A DNA stretch of 64,000 nucleotides. It comes from Streptomyces canus (GTDB lineage Bacteria; Actinomycetota; Actinomycetes; Streptomycetales; Streptomycetaceae). Made by a program: the position numbers and the translations under genes. Positions 7,206 to 16,195 of this stretch are shown piece by piece. The stretch spans positions 9,662,001-9,726,000 of the forward strand of contig NZ_JAUSYQ010000002.1 of the NCBI RefSeq assembly GCF_030816965.1, read 5' to 3'. Below the pieces are notes generated by a model, which saw only the letters and a program-made list of their open reading frames with translations, made no database searches and was not told where the DNA came from. Positions within the stretch are counted from its first letter, which is position 1. Every line of letters begins with the position of its first letter.

Positions 7206-8693
7206 ATGGCTCACGGCGACAGCGCCCTGTTTGTCGGCGAGCGACGACGTACGTCATCGTTCGCCTTCGGCGTGTCCCGGCGGGACGGGGGCACCTGGCC
7301 GCTCGCCGCGGTGGCCGCCGCCTTCACCCTGGCCCAACTCGTTCTCGTCCGCCCCGGCATGGGCCTCGGCTGGGACGAGACCGTCTACGTCAGTCAGGTC
7401 GGCGTCCAGGCCCCGGCCGCCTTCTTCAGCGCCCCGCGCGCCCGCGGCGTCTCGCTGCTGGTCGCGCCGATCGCGAGCTGGTCGACCTCGACCGAACTCC
7501 TGCGCGTCTACCTCGCCGTGCTGTCCGGCCTCGGCCTCTACCTGGCCCTGCGCGCCTGGCGCGGCCTCTTCCCGGTCCGCGTTCTCGTCGTCGGCGGCGC
7601 CCTGTTCACCTCCCTGTGGATCACTCTGTTCTACGGCCCCCAGGCCATGCCCAACTACTGGGTCGCCGTCGGCGGACTGGGCGCGGTCGGCTGCTTCCTG
7701 CGGGCGCGTCAGAACCCGAGGGCGCTGTGGGGTGTCGTGGCAGGTGCCGCGCTCATGGCGTGGATGCGGCCCACCGACGCCGTGTGGGTCACCCTCCCGC
7801 TGCTCGTCGCCGCAGCCGTCGGCCGTCGTCCGCGGTCCGCTCTCGCCCTCGTGGCCGGACTGGTGGCAGGCGGTGCGCAGTGGGTGATCGAGGCGTACGT
7901 CAGCTACGGCGGCCTGGCCGAGCGTCTGCACGAGGGCTCCCGCATCCAGGGCGGCCTCGGCCCGCAGTTCGCCGTCGACGACCAGCTGCGCAGCCTGGGC
8001 GGCCGGGCCCTGTGCCGCCCGTGCACCGGGCCGCTGCCGGACCCCGCCGTCATGGCCTGGTGGGCCGTGCTCCCGCTGCTGGCCGCCGTCGGGCTCGCGG
8101 TCGCGGTCCGGGCCGGGCGCACGCGAGGCTCCCTCGTCCCGCTGGCCTGTGCCGCGACGGCCGCCGTGCCCTACCTCTTCCTGATCGGATACGCGGCGCC
8201 CCGCTTCCTGTTACCCGCCTACGCCCTGCTCGCGATCCCGGTCGCCGACGCGCTGTTCCACCTGGCGACCACCTCGTCGGGCCGGTGGCGTCCGGTCGTG
8301 GCGGTGCTGCTCGGGATCGGACTGACGGGGCATCTGGCGGTCCAGTACGCCGTGCTGGAGCGCGCGGTGCACCGCACCACGGGCGACCACCGCGACTGGG
8401 CTCGTACCGCGGCCGAGCTGGACCGCCTCGGGGTGCGCCCGCCCTGTCTGCTCACCGGCCACCTGTCGGTGCCCGTCGCGTACTACGCCGGGTGCACCTC
8501 GGTGGCGGCGTTCGGACACAACACCAACACCACCGAGTCCGGGATCGTCGGGGCGTCCCGCCGTATGCCGGTCGCCGTCCTCACCCGGCCCGGCGGTTCG
8601 CCACCCGCCTACGCCCGCGACTGGCGCACCCTGCCCGCCGCCGGGATGGACATCCACGTCGCGCCGAACGTGAGCGGGCACGGGCCGGCATGA
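7206..8693 (+). CDS. polytopic membrane protein, GT-C-like glycosyltransferase
   Basis: The 495-residue protein has roughly ten hydrophobic segments and, in the first extracytoplasmic loop, a WDE motif (LGWDETVY, Asp57-Glu58). This resembles the acidic pair of GT-C lipid-linked sugar transferases (GT39/ArnT-like). The C-terminal 90 residues are soluble and cysteine-containing. ATG 7206 is preceded by GAGGGG at 7195-7200; GTG 7200 overlaps that site. Codon 336 (8211-8213, in PRFLLPAY) is TTA, the rare leucine codon read by the bldA tRNA. I found no other in-frame TTA in the genes checked. Function is tentative: the membrane topology is clear, the transferase call is not. Confidence 0.65.
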   Translation: MAHGDSALFVGERRRTSSFAFGVSRRDGGTWPLAAVAAAFTLAQLVLVRPGMGLGWDETVYVSQVGVQAPAAFFSAPRARGVSLLVAPIASWSTSTELLRVYLAVLSGLGLYLALRAWRGLFPVRVLVVGGALFTSLWITLFYGPQAMPNYWVAVGGLGAVGCFLRARQNPRALWGVVAGAALMAWMRPTDAVWVTLPLLVAAAVGRRPRSALALVAGLVAGGAQWVIEAYVSYGGLAERLHEGSRIQGGLGPQFAVDDQLRSLGGRALCRPCTGPLPDPAVMAWWAVLPLLAAVGLAVAVRAGRTRGSLVPLACAATAAVPYLFLIGYAAPRFLLPAYALLAIPVADALFHLATTSSGRWRPVVAVLLGIGLTGHLAVQYAVLERAVHRTTGDHRDWARTAAELDRLGVRPPCLLTGHLSVPVAYYAGCTSVAAFGHNTNTTESGIVGASRRMPVAVLTRPGGSPPAYARDWRTLPAAGMDIHVAPNVSGHGPA

Positions 8694-9189
8694 CGTCCGA
8701 GCAGATCGTGCCGGCTGTCTGGCCCGGCGTCACCGGCCCGTGCTGGAGACCGGTGCCCTGCGGCTCGCCGTCGCGGCGGCCGCCGCGACCTGGGTGTGCT
8801 CTGCGCTCGCCCAGCAGGGCTTCGGCCCCGGTGGCCGGTTGCTGCCCGCGGGGCTCGGCAGCAGCCCTGTGGGGCGGCTCGCTGGGCTTCGCCGTACCGC
8901 GCGCGTGCTGATCGCCGCCACCCGGCCGTCGCACTGCCGCCCTGCTGCCCACCCGGGCCGGACCCGGGTGCCTGGACGCGCGGCCCTCGCCCTTGCCCGC
9001 ACCGCCGGGGGAGCGCCCGGTACGGGGACCGCTTCCGCGGTGCCCGGCCACCGGCTGCCGGCCGGGTGGCCGGCGCTGCTCCCCGGCCTGCTGGTGCTCG
9101 CCCTTCTCGTCCGCCGCAAGGCGCTGTGTGCGCAACCGGCGTTTCCGGCCCTCCTGCCTCTGGTAGGACTTCGGGTGTCGGTCCGAGGC
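8690..9189 (+). pseudogene. possible decayed membrane-protein gene between 8.7 and 9.2 kb
   Basis: An ATG at 8690 overlaps the preceding stop (ATGA) and reads MTSEQIVPAVWPGVTG before losing sense. From about 8740 another frame reads LETGALRLAVAAAAATWVCSALAQQGF and later WPALLPGLLVLALLVRRK, both hydrophobic and followed by low-sense proline/arginine-rich stretches. This looks like a frameshifted remnant of a gene once coupled to the upstream membrane protein. No frame is coherent over the whole stretch. Otherwise the 509 bases before prcB hold nothing I can name. Confidence 0.25.
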
Positions 9190-9202
9190 GAGGGGGAGTG
9201 CC

Positions 9203-10057
9203 ATGACGTGGAACGAGAACGGCGGACGGTTAGGAGAGGAGTTCTTCACCCCGGGCTCCTCGTCCTTCACCGAGTTCCTGGCGGCCCACCGTCCCGAACT
9301 GCTCAGCACGCGCCGCGTCCTGCCCGACGGTGTGCGGGCCGCACCGGATCAGGTGCCGCACGGCACCACCGTGCTGGCCCTCTCCTACCGCGACGGCGTC
9401 CTCATCGCCGGTGACCGCAGGGCCACCATGGGCAACCTCATCGCCCAGCGCGACCTGGAGAAGGTGCACCCCGCCGACGACCACACGGCGGTCGCCTTCG
9501 CCGGCACCGTCGGACTCGCCCTCGACATGGTCAAGCTGTACCAGGTCGAACTGACGCACTTCGAGAAGATCGAAGGTGTCGCCATGACCCTCGACGGCAA
9601 GGCGCGGCGGTTGGCCGGCATGATCCGGCAGAACCTCGGCCAGGCCATGCAGGGCCTCGCCGTGGTCCCCCTCCTCACCGGCTACGACCCCTCCGCGCCC
9701 GAGGGCGAACGCGGCCGCATCTTCAGCTTCGACATCGCCGGCGGACTCTACGAGAAGACCGGCTTCCACGCCGAGGGCTCCGGATCGCCGTACGCCGGAG
9801 GCGCCCTGAAGAAACTGTTCCGCAAGGGACTCGACCGCCGCGAGGCCGCCCTCGCCGCGCTCCAGGCGCTCTACGACGCGGCCGACGACGACTCCGCGAC
9901 CGGCGGCCCCGACATCAACCGCCGGATCTTCCCCATCGTCTCCGTCATCACCGAGGACGGCTTCGAGCGACTGTCCGAGCCGGAGACCGAGGCCCTCAGC
10001 CGCGAGATGGTCGAACAGCGAAGCAATCGGCCGGACGGGCCGAACGCGACGCCCTGA
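9203..10057 (+). CDS. prcB: 20S proteasome subunit beta, orphan paralogue
   Basis: This 284-residue protein has an actinobacterial PrcB propeptide (FFTPGSSSFTEFLAAHRPELL) ending HG, after which Thr55 (TTVLAL) is the predicted catalytic N-terminal nucleophile. The other active-site residues are present: Asp71 (AGDRRATMGN) and Lys87 (QRDLEKV), matching Asp17 and Lys33 of the mature enzyme. GPDINRRIFPIVSVITEDGF is also conserved. Self-processing should yield an active peptidase. In standard loci prcB is followed by prcA near pup, dop and pafA; here the next gene is a metal permease and no prcA, pup or ARC gene is in the window. It is likely a second, stand-alone beta subunit. A GGGGGAG site precedes ATG 9203. 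Confidence 0.92.
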   Translation: MTWNENGGRLGEEFFTPGSSSFTEFLAAHRPELLSTRRVLPDGVRAAPDQVPHGTTVLALSYRDGVLIAGDRRATMGNLIAQRDLEKVHPADDHTAVAFAGTVGLALDMVKLYQVELTHFEKIEGVAMTLDGKARRLAGMIRQNLGQAMQGLAVVPLLTGYDPSAPEGERGRIFSFDIAGGLYEKTGFHAEGSGSPYAGGALKKLFRKGLDRREAALAALQALYDAADDDSATGGPDINRRIFPIVSVITEDGFERLSEPETEALSREMVEQRSNRPDGPNATP

Positions 10058-10066
10058 CAGGGCGCT

Positions 10067-10084
10067 TTCCCCAGTCGTGGGGAA
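10067..10084. terminator. hairpin after prcB
   Basis: TTCCCCA (10067-10073) pairs with TGGGGAA (10078-10084) around GTCG, beginning 10 bases past the prcB stop. No T tract follows. The position suits a Streptomyces-type terminator. Confidence 0.45.
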
Positions 10085-10183
10085 GACCTGTCACGGGCTT
10101 TACTGCACATGGCTTGCAGGTGCCGGAGTATGGCACAAGGCTGCTGAGTGCGGCCGTACCCCGAATGAAGGATCCTCCGCCCG

Positions 10184-11410
10184 ATGACGGCCGCCCCTGA
10201 CTCCGCTCCGTCCCTCCTCCCCGCCGCCGGGCCCGCGAGGGGCTCGGTATGGCACCGCGTCCGTGGCTCCATGACGCGGCAGGAGTGGGTCAGGGCGGGC
10301 GGCATGGCAGGGGTCGTGGTGGCGCTGCACGTGATCGGCTGGTTCACCCTCGTCGCGATCGTCGCCCCGCACCACTACAGCGTCGGCGAGAAGTCCTTCG
10401 GCGTCGGCATCGGCGTGACCGCCTACACGCTCGGGATGCGGCACGCCTTCGACGCCGACCACATCGCGGCGATCGACAACACCACCCGCAAGCTGATGGG
10501 GGAGGGGCAGCGGCCACTGTCGGTCGGCTTCTGGTTCTCGCTCGGCCACTCCAGCGTCGTCTTCGTCCTGGCGCTGCTGCTCTCGCTCGGTGTGAAGGCC
10601 CTCGCGGGACCCGTGCGCGACGACGACTCCCGCCTCCACGACACGACCGCGCTGATCGGTACGACCGTCTCGGGCGTGTTCCTCTATCTGATCGCGGCGG
10701 TCAACCTGGTCGTCCTGGTGGGCATCTGGAAGGTGTTCCGGCGGATGCGCTCCGGCCGCTACGACGAGGCCGCGCTGGAGGAGCAGCTGAACAACCGCGG
10801 CTTCATGAACCGCCTGCTCGGCCGCGTCATGAAGTCGATCACCAAGCCCTGGCAGATGTACCCCCTGGGCCTCCTGTTCGGCCTGGGCTTCGACACGGCG
10901 ACGGAGATCGCCCTGCTGGTCCTGGCCGGGTCGGGCGCGGCCTCCGGACTGCCCTGGTACGCGATCCTCACCCTGCCGGTCCTCTTCGCCGCCGGCATGT
11001 CCCTCCTCGACACGATCGACGGCTCCTTCATGAACTTCGCCTACGGCTGGGCGTTTTCGAAGCCGGTCCGCAAGGTCTACTACAACCTCACGGTCACCGG
11101 CCTGTCCGTCGCGGTGGCCCTCCTCATCGGCACGGTCGAGCTCCTGGGCCTGCTTGCCGACAAACTCGGCCTGCACGGCCCTTTCTGGGACTGGATCAGC
11201 GGCCTCGACCTCAACCTCCTGGGCTTCGTCATCGTGGGGTTGTTCTTCGCCACGTGGGTCGTCGCGCTGGTGGTGTGGAAGGTCGGCCGGATCGAGGAGA
11301 AGTGGACGGCGCCATTGGCGGGGAGCGGGCCGGCGGCTGACCCTGCCGATGGTGCGGGCCTCGTCGGTCCGCACCATCGGCACCTGGACACGCTCAGGCC
11401 CGCACCCTGA
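10184..11410 (+). CDS. HoxN/NixA family nickel/cobalt transporter (NiCoT)
   Basis: The 408-residue protein has about eight membrane segments and the family signature RHAFDADH at residues 86-93 in the second helix, followed by IAAIDNTTR. Later signatures LGFDTATEIALLVLAGSG and GMSLLDTIDGSFMNFAYGWAF are also complete. NiCoT permeases import Ni2+ and/or Co2+ with high affinity across the cytoplasmic membrane. I saw no cobalamin riboswitch in the 126 bases upstream. A short inverted repeat (GTGCC/GGCAC around 10121-10137) is there and could be a metal-regulator site. The 3' end overlaps the convergent gene at 11394 by 17 bases. Confidence 0.93.
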   Translation: MTAAPDSAPSLLPAAGPARGSVWHRVRGSMTRQEWVRAGGMAGVVVALHVIGWFTLVAIVAPHHYSVGEKSFGVGIGVTAYTLGMRHAFDADHIAAIDNTTRKLMGEGQRPLSVGFWFSLGHSSVVFVLALLLSLGVKALAGPVRDDDSRLHDTTALIGTTVSGVFLYLIAAVNLVVLVGIWKVFRRMRSGRYDEAALEEQLNNRGFMNRLLGRVMKSITKPWQMYPLGLLFGLGFDTATEIALLVLAGSGAASGLPWYAILTLPVLFAAGMSLLDTIDGSFMNFAYGWAFSKPVRKVYYNLTVTGLSVAVALLIGTVELLGLLADKLGLHGPFWDWISGLDLNLLGFVIVGLFFATWVVALVVWKVGRIEEKWTAPLAGSGPAADPADGAGLVGPHHRHLDTLRPAP

Positions 11411-12353
11411 ACTCCCTGCGCCACTTCGTGAACTCGCGCTCCGGGTCCCCGGTGTACGACCACGGCGTACGGGTGCCCCGGCGGTCCAGCGTCTGCAGGA
11501 GTGGGACGGCGATCTCCTGGAGGCCCGCGTGGCAGGCCGCGTGGGTCAGATAGTTGAGGTCGCGCAGCTCACCCGGGGCCACCGCTTGGTCGGTGCGGCC
11601 CATGATCCAGCGCTGCCAGGTGCGCCGTACGTCGCTGACGGCCCCGTCGTTCTTCCAGTGCTGCCCCAGCCCCACGGACGTCCGTCTGTCCTCGGCCGCG
11701 TCCGCCGCGGCCCGGTACTCCTCGACCCGCGCGTACTGCACCAGCACGGGCAGCGCGCATCCCGGCGGTGCCACCCCGGCCGCGTCGCGGGCGAAGTCGT
11801 ACATCAGGCCGTGCGAGCCGTGCCAGCGGGACGAGTAGTAGTGCAGCACCTGGAGGTGGCCCTCGACGCTGTACGGGTCACGCCCGTGCAACTCGTCCCA
11901 CCAGCGGCCCAGTTCCTGCCGCCGCACCCCGGCCGGGTACAGCCGCGCCACCGAGATCAGGGAGATCCACGGCGTCGGGTCGTCCACGAAAGCCTCGGCA
12001 GCCTCCAGACAGGCCATCACCGCGGCGTCGATGCGGCGCTGGTCGATCGGCACACCCCGGCCCGCGGCGATGGCCAGGTTGAACGCCCTGGCCGTCTCCG
12101 TGGCCGCCCGCAGCACCAGCGCGTCACCGTTGTGCGGCTCGGCCGCCAGCCATGACTCCACCGTCGAACTGCCCGCGCAGGCCTGGGCGAGCGTCCGCAC
12201 CCGGTGCCCCCGTGAGAGCCACTCGGGCCCGGTGGCGCGCAACAGCTCCCGCAGGCCCTGCCAGCGGCCGATGACGATGTCCTGGCGGGCGGTGGTGAGC
12301 GGGACGTCCCCGCAGTCGGGGTCGAACTCGGGGGCGAAACGGTCTCTCGCCAT
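11394..12353 (-). CDS. conserved hypothetical, helical repeat protein
   Basis: The 319-residue soluble protein is rich in alanine, leucine and aromatic residues arranged as amphipathic helices (ATETARAFNLAIAAGRGVP, AVMACLEAAEAFVDDPTPWISL, LVQYARVEEYRAAADAAED). This is reminiscent of TPR-like repeats, but I do not recognise a named family. ATG 12353 is preceded by GAGGGG. It follows the APC permease gene by only 11 bases, so the two form an operon, and the protein may act with the permease. Its end overlaps the NiCoT gene tail by 17 bases. Confidence 0.7.
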   Translation of the reverse strand: MARDRFAPEFDPDCGDVPLTTARQDIVIGRWQGLRELLRATGPEWLSRGHRVRTLAQACAGSSTVESWLAAEPHNGDALVLRAATETARAFNLAIAAGRGVPIDQRRIDAAVMACLEAAEAFVDDPTPWISLISVARLYPAGVRRQELGRWWDELHGRDPYSVEGHLQVLHYYSSRWHGSHGLMYDFARDAAGVAPPGCALPVLVQYARVEEYRAAADAAEDRRTSVGLGQHWKNDGAVSDVRRTWQRWIMGRTDQAVAPGELRDLNYLTHAACHAGLQEIAVPLLQTLDRRGTRTPWSYTGDPEREFTKWRREFRVRA

Positions 12354-12364
12354 CGCACAACCCC

Positions 12365-13837
12365 TCAGAAGTCGGTGGGGAGACCGTCGTGGACGAGCGA
12401 AGGCCCGGATGCCCCGCCGTCGGGAACGTAGTCCGCCTCGACAGTACGGCTCGCGTCAAGCCTCGCGGGCCGGTAGTAGTCGCTGCCCCGCCTCCAGTAC
12501 CAGAGCATCGGGATCAGGCCCACGGCGAGCCCGCCGACGCCGATCGTGATCGCGGCCGTGCCCAACTCGCCCAGCGACTCGACGAATATCCAGAACATGA
12601 ACAGGGCGCCCAGCAACGGCCACAGCCCGCCGAGCAGGAAGTCGGCTGGGGACTTCAGCAGCATCTTGCGGTACGCGACCACGACCGCGAGGCCGCTCAG
12701 GCCGTAGTAGACGGCGATCTGCAGCCCGATCGCCGAGATCGCGTCGGAGAGGATGTCGCCCACCGAGCCCAGGGCGTTGGAGGCGATGAACATCATCAGC
12801 GCCACCGCGCCGACCACCACGATCGCCACCCACGGCGTGTTCCAGCGGCGGTGCACCCGGCCCAGCGCGGACGGCATCGTACGGTCCCGGCCCATCGCGA
12901 ACAGCGAGCGCGTGACCTGGATCAGCGTGGTCTCCAGCGTGGCGATGGTCGACAACATCACCGCGACGATCAGCAGCTTGCCGCCCCAGCCAGGCCAGAT
13001 CTCCTCACCGAGCACGGCGAGTACGTTGGCGTCGTTCTCCTCGATCTGCTTCGAGGTGAGGATGACGTTCACCGCGATGGTGAACACCTCGAACAGCAGG
13101 AAGACGATGCCGACCCCGATGAGCCCCGCGAGCCCCGTCGTACGGCGGCTGTTGCGGGTCTCCTCGCTCAGGTTGCTGGTGACGTCCCAGCCCCAGTAGT
13201 AGAACGCGGCGATCAGCGCCCCCGAGGCGAAGCCCTGCATGCCGTCGAAGTGGCCGAAGCCGAGCCAGGACCAGTCGAAGGCGCGCGCGTTGCCCGTGTG
13301 GAACAACGCGAGCACCGCGAACAGGGCCAGTATCGCGAGCTCCACACCGGACATGACGAGCTGGGCGCGCACGGTCAGTCGGGCACCGCCGAGCACCACG
13401 AGCAGCATCAGCACGAACCAGGCAGCGCCCACGACGGTCGACAGCGCGGTGTTGTCCGCGAGGTCCTGGTCGAAGAGGGCCAGCGTCATCGAACCGGCCG
13501 GCAGCGAGCCGGCCACCATGAAGATGGTCGCCGAGATCACCAGCGCCCAGCCGCTGACGAAGCCCAGAAAGGGGTGGAGCGTGCGGCCCACCCAGGAGTA
13601 ACTGGCGCCCGCGTTGACGTCGATCCGGCTGAGATAGCTGAACGCGAGCGCGATGCCCAGCATGGGGATCGCGCAGTACAGCAGAGCCGCCGGACTGGCC
13701 AGGCCCACCGAGCCGACCAGGACCGCGGTGGTGGCGGCGATCGAGTACGCCGGTGCGCTGCCCGCGACGGCCATCACCACGGTGTCGAAGGTACCGAGGG
13801 CATTGGCCTGCAGCCCTCTGCCCCTGCTGTTGATCAT
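12365..13837 (-). CDS. APC family amino acid permease
   Basis: From ATG 13837 the protein has 490 residues and about twelve membrane segments. It starts LQANALGTFDTVVMAVAGSAPAYS, which carries the GxG-like unwound helix 1 of APC superfamily transporters. NAGASYSWVGRTLHPFLGF in helix 3 is also typical. The family imports amino acids or amines with protons. A longer reading to 13894 adds nineteen residues without a good ribosome site. It forms a unit with the hypothetical gene 11 bases downstream. A candidate promoter lies at 14035-14062, giving a leader of roughly 190 bases. The substrate is unknown. Confidence 0.88.
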   Translation of the reverse strand: MINSRGRGLQANALGTFDTVVMAVAGSAPAYSIAATTAVLVGSVGLASPAALLYCAIPMLGIALAFSYLSRIDVNAGASYSWVGRTLHPFLGFVSGWALVISATIFMVAGSLPAGSMTLALFDQDLADNTALSTVVGAAWFVLMLLVVLGGARLTVRAQLVMSGVELAILALFAVLALFHTGNARAFDWSWLGFGHFDGMQGFASGALIAAFYYWGWDVTSNLSEETRNSRRTTGLAGLIGVGIVFLLFEVFTIAVNVILTSKQIEENDANVLAVLGEEIWPGWGGKLLIVAVMLSTIATLETTLIQVTRSLFAMGRDRTMPSALGRVHRRWNTPWVAIVVVGAVALMMFIASNALGSVGDILSDAISAIGLQIAVYYGLSGLAVVVAYRKMLLKSPADFLLGGLWPLLGALFMFWIFVESLGELGTAAITIGVGGLAVGLIPMLWYWRRGSDYYRPARLDASRTVEADYVPDGGASGPSLVHDGLPTDF

Positions 13838-14196
13838 GGTTGTGCTGCTTTCGGTAGGGCACGACGCACGGCGGAGGAGGACCGTGCGGCGCAAAAGGGG
13901 GTGGGGGGTGGCTCCGCCCCGGGCACTGAGAGGGATGGCCTCGGGCAGGGGCGGTGGAGAGGGGAATCGAAGGGGGTGCGCGGGAGACCGTACGACCGCT
14001 GCGTGGACGGCCGGTCACTCCGTGTATGCGAGTGATGATAGCCGTATTCCTTGATCCTTCAAGATTGACTGGGGGGTAACCTTCCGGCCGTGGAATGCCT
14101 TACTCCGGCGGCCTTTTGAGGTTGGAGAGCGCATACGGGGAAACGCGGATCAGGACACCGCATCGAACCGCACGCGACGCGCGAGGGAGGCAGCCC
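13838..14196. other. divergent intergenic region of 359 bases
   Basis: This stretch separates the APC permease (minus) from DUF5709 (plus). It holds a purine-rich run (AAAAGGGGGTGGGGGG at about 13894-13910), the candidate minus-strand promoter at 14035-14062, and a GGGGGGTAAC stretch at 14071-14080. No open frame with sense was found. Confidence 0.5.
14035..14062 (-). promoter_or_regulatory. candidate sigma-70-like promoter of the APC permease operon
   Basis: On the minus strand TTGAAG (14062-14057) is followed after 16 bases by TATCAT (14040-14035). The -35 half overlaps an inverted repeat CTTGA-TCCT-TCAAG, which could be an operator. Prediction by eye only. Confidence 0.4.
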
Positions 14197-14682
14197 ATGG
14201 GCACCGAACCGACACCCGCCGAGCCGCTGGCCGACGACGTCTACCAGCCCACCGGAACCAACGAGGAGCAGGAGGACGCGGCCCCGCTCGACCTCCAGGA
14301 CGCCGTCGACGAACGGACCTACGACGACACCCTCGACGAGGGCTACTCGCCACCGGAGAAACCCCTCGGCGTCACCCGGCACGGCACCACCGCGGCCGAA
14401 CAGCACGACGGGGAGAGCCTCGACGACCGCCTCGCCCAGGAGGTCCCCGAGGCGACCGAGCCCCTCGGCGACGAGATCGGCGACCTGCCCGGCGGAGAGG
14501 GCGAACCCGTCGACCCGGAGGCCGGTTCCGACCGCGCCGGACGCCTCGTCGCCCCCGACGAGGGCGCCCACCCCACCACCACGAAGGACGAGGTCGCCAC
14601 CGACGTGGGCATCGACGCGGGCGCGGCAGGCGCGGAGGAGGCCGCCGTGCATATCGTCGAGGACCCCTCCGAGGAAGCCTGA
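14197..14682 (+). CDS. DUF5709 domain-containing protein
   Basis: The 161-residue, strongly acidic protein has the DUF5709 features: DVYQPTG, LDLQDAVDERTYDDTLDEGYSPPEKP, then HGTTAAEQHDGESLDDRLAQE, and a C-terminal RAGRLVAPDEGAH with KDEVATDVGIDAGAAGAEEAAVHIV. ATG 14197 has GGGAGG six bases upstream, so the longer in-frame reading from 14095 was rejected. It is probably cytoplasmic and intrinsically disordered in large part. The family is widespread in Streptomyces and has no assigned function. Its stop lies 7 bases from the convergent transhydrogenase gene. Confidence 0.9.
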   Translation: MGTEPTPAEPLADDVYQPTGTNEEQEDAAPLDLQDAVDERTYDDTLDEGYSPPEKPLGVTRHGTTAAEQHDGESLDDRLAQEVPEATEPLGDEIGDLPGGEGEPVDPEAGSDRAGRLVAPDEGAHPTTTKDEVATDVGIDAGAAGAEEAAVHIVEDPSEEA

Positions 14683-14689
14683 CGGACGT

Positions 14690-16093
14690 TCAGTCCCCAA
14701 TCCGGTCGATCTGGCGGAGTTTGTTCGTGGCGTCCAGGGCCGCGACCTTGTAGGACTCGGCGAGCGTGGGGTAGTTGAACACCGCGTCGACCAGATAGTC
14801 GACCGTGCCGCCACAGCCCATCACGGTCTGCCCGATGTGGATCAGTTCGGTGGCCCCGGTGCCGAAGCAGTGCACGCCCAGCAGGGTCCGGTCCTCCGGT
14901 GAGACCAGCAGTTTCAGCATGCCGTGGGAGTCCCCGATGATCTGGCCGCGGGCGAGTTCGCGGTACCGGGAGATGCCGACCTCGAAGGGCACGCTGTCCT
15001 CCGTGAGTTGGTCCTCGGTACGTCCGACGAAGCTGATCTCCGGAATGGTGTAGATGCCGATGGGCTGGAGATGGTGCATCTGTCCGACCGGCTCGCCGAA
15101 GGCGTGGTAGGCGGCCGACCTGCCCTGTTCCATGGAGGTCGCCGCCAGCGCCGGAAAGCCGATCACGTCTCCCACGGCGTAGATGTGCGGCACCTCGGTG
15201 CGGTAGTGCTCGTCGACCGTGATCCGGCCGCGCCTGTCGGCGGCCAACCCGGCCTTGTCCAGGTCGAGTTCGTCGGTCAGGCCCTGTCGGCCGGCCGAGT
15301 ACATCACGGCGTCGGCGGGTATCTTCTTGCCGCTCTCCAGGATGGTCAGCGTGCCGCGGGAGTGGCGCTCGACCGCGGCGACGGTCTCACCGAAGCGGAA
15401 CGTCACGGCCAGGTCGCGCAGGTGGTACTTCAGCGCCTCGATGACCTCGACGTCGCAGATGTCGAGCATCCCGGCCCGCTTCTCGACGACCGTCACCTTG
15501 CTGCCGAGCGCGGCGAACATGGAGGCGTACTCCATCCCGATGACCCCGGCGCCGACGATGACCATGGAGCGCGGGACGCGTTCGAGGGCGAGCACGTTGT
15601 CGGAGTCCATGATCGTGCGGCCGTCGAACTCGACCGTGTCCGGCCGCGCCGGGCGCGTGCCCGTGGCGATGACGATGTTCTCCGCGCTGAGCAGGCGTTC
15701 GTGACCGGTGACCTCGCGCAGGGCGACGGTGTGCGGGTCGACGAAGCGGCCGGTGCCGGCGTAGAGGGCGATGTGGTTGCGGGAGAGCTGGCTGCGGATC
15801 ACGTCGACCTCGCGCCCGACCACGTGCTGGGTGCGCGCGGTCAGATCGGAGACGGTGATGTCCTCTTTGAGCCGGTAGCTCTGTCCGTACAGGTCGCGCT
15901 GGGTGAGGCCGGTCAGGTACAGCACCGCCTCGCGCAGGGTCTTGGAGGGGATGGTGCCGGTGTGGATGGAGACTCCGCCGACCATGTCGGGGCGGTCGAC
16001 GACGGCGACCCGGTGGCCCAGCTTGGCCGCGGCGATGGCGGCCTTCTGGCCACCCGGGCCGGATCCGATGACGAGCATGTCGAAGTCGGGCAC
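14690..16093 (-). CDS. sthA: soluble (Si-specific) NAD(P)+ transhydrogenase
   Basis: This 467-residue flavoprotein belongs to the pyridine nucleotide-disulfide reductase family. The FAD fingerprint GSGPGG is at residues 10-15, a second nucleotide site reads [20 protein letters not shown], and the dimerisation domain follows [15 protein letters not shown]. Where disulfide reductases carry the redox CxxxxC pair, this protein has Ser42 and Thr47 in [15 protein letters not shown]. Lack of the disulfide is expected for SthA, which transfers hydride between NADPH and NAD+. It is cytoplasmic. The promoter region is shared with the divergent molybdoenzyme and contains a 14-bp palindrome. Confidence 0.93.
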   Translation of the reverse strand: MPDFDMLVIGSGPGGQKAAIAAAKLGHRVAVVDRPDMVGGVSIHTGTIPSKTLREAVLYLTGLTQRDLYGQSYRLKEDITVSDLTARTQHVVGREVDVIRSQLSRNHIALYAGTGRFVDPHTVALREVTGHERLLSAENIVIATGTRPARPDTVEFDGRTIMDSDNVLALERVPRSMVIVGAGVIGMEYASMFAALGSKVTVVEKRAGMLDICDVEVIEALKYHLRDLAVTFRFGETVAAVERHSRGTLTILESGKKIPADAVMYSAGRQGLTDELDLDKAGLAADRRGRITVDEHYRTEVPHIYAVGDVIGFPALAATSMEQGRSAAYHAFGEPVGQMHHLQPIGIYTIPEISFVGRTEDQLTEDSVPFEVGISRYRELARGQIIGDSHGMLKLLVSPEDRTLLGVHCFGTGATELIHIGQTVMGCGGTVDYLVDAVFNYPTLAESYKVAALDATNKLRQIDRIGD

Positions 16094-16119
16094 CCTCGGG
16101 AGTCTGACAGCCGCAGGGT

Positions 16120-16133
16120 CCCTTTCGAAAGGG
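16120..16133. promoter_or_regulatory. 14-bp palindrome in the sthA/molybdoenzyme divergent region
   Basis: CCCTTTCGAAAGGG is a perfect palindrome 27 bases upstream of sthA and 62 bases upstream of the ATG at 16196. Perfect symmetry and position suggest an operator serving one or both genes. The regulator is unknown. Confidence 0.45.
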
Positions 16134-16195
16134 TGAGCAGGAAACCGGTCGCCCCGGACCGCGACAGCTCAGGCGGACCGCGGGACGATACGGCC

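Noticed and set aside
10058..10183. Cobalamin or nickel riboswitch before the NiCoT gene
   Set aside because: I could not find the cobalamin-box core sequences or other conserved elements; only a short inverted repeat is there.
10100..11383. 427-codon minus-strand frame across the NiCoT gene
   Set aside because: Shadow of the plus-strand permease, whose signature motifs and membrane pattern are clear.
12389..14035. 548-codon plus-strand frame over the APC permease
   Set aside because: It is antisense to a 12-helix permease with an intact family signature.
14924..16195. Long open frame joined in front of the molybdoenzyme
   Set aside because: It is antisense to sthA; the molybdoenzyme domain begins only after about 16196.
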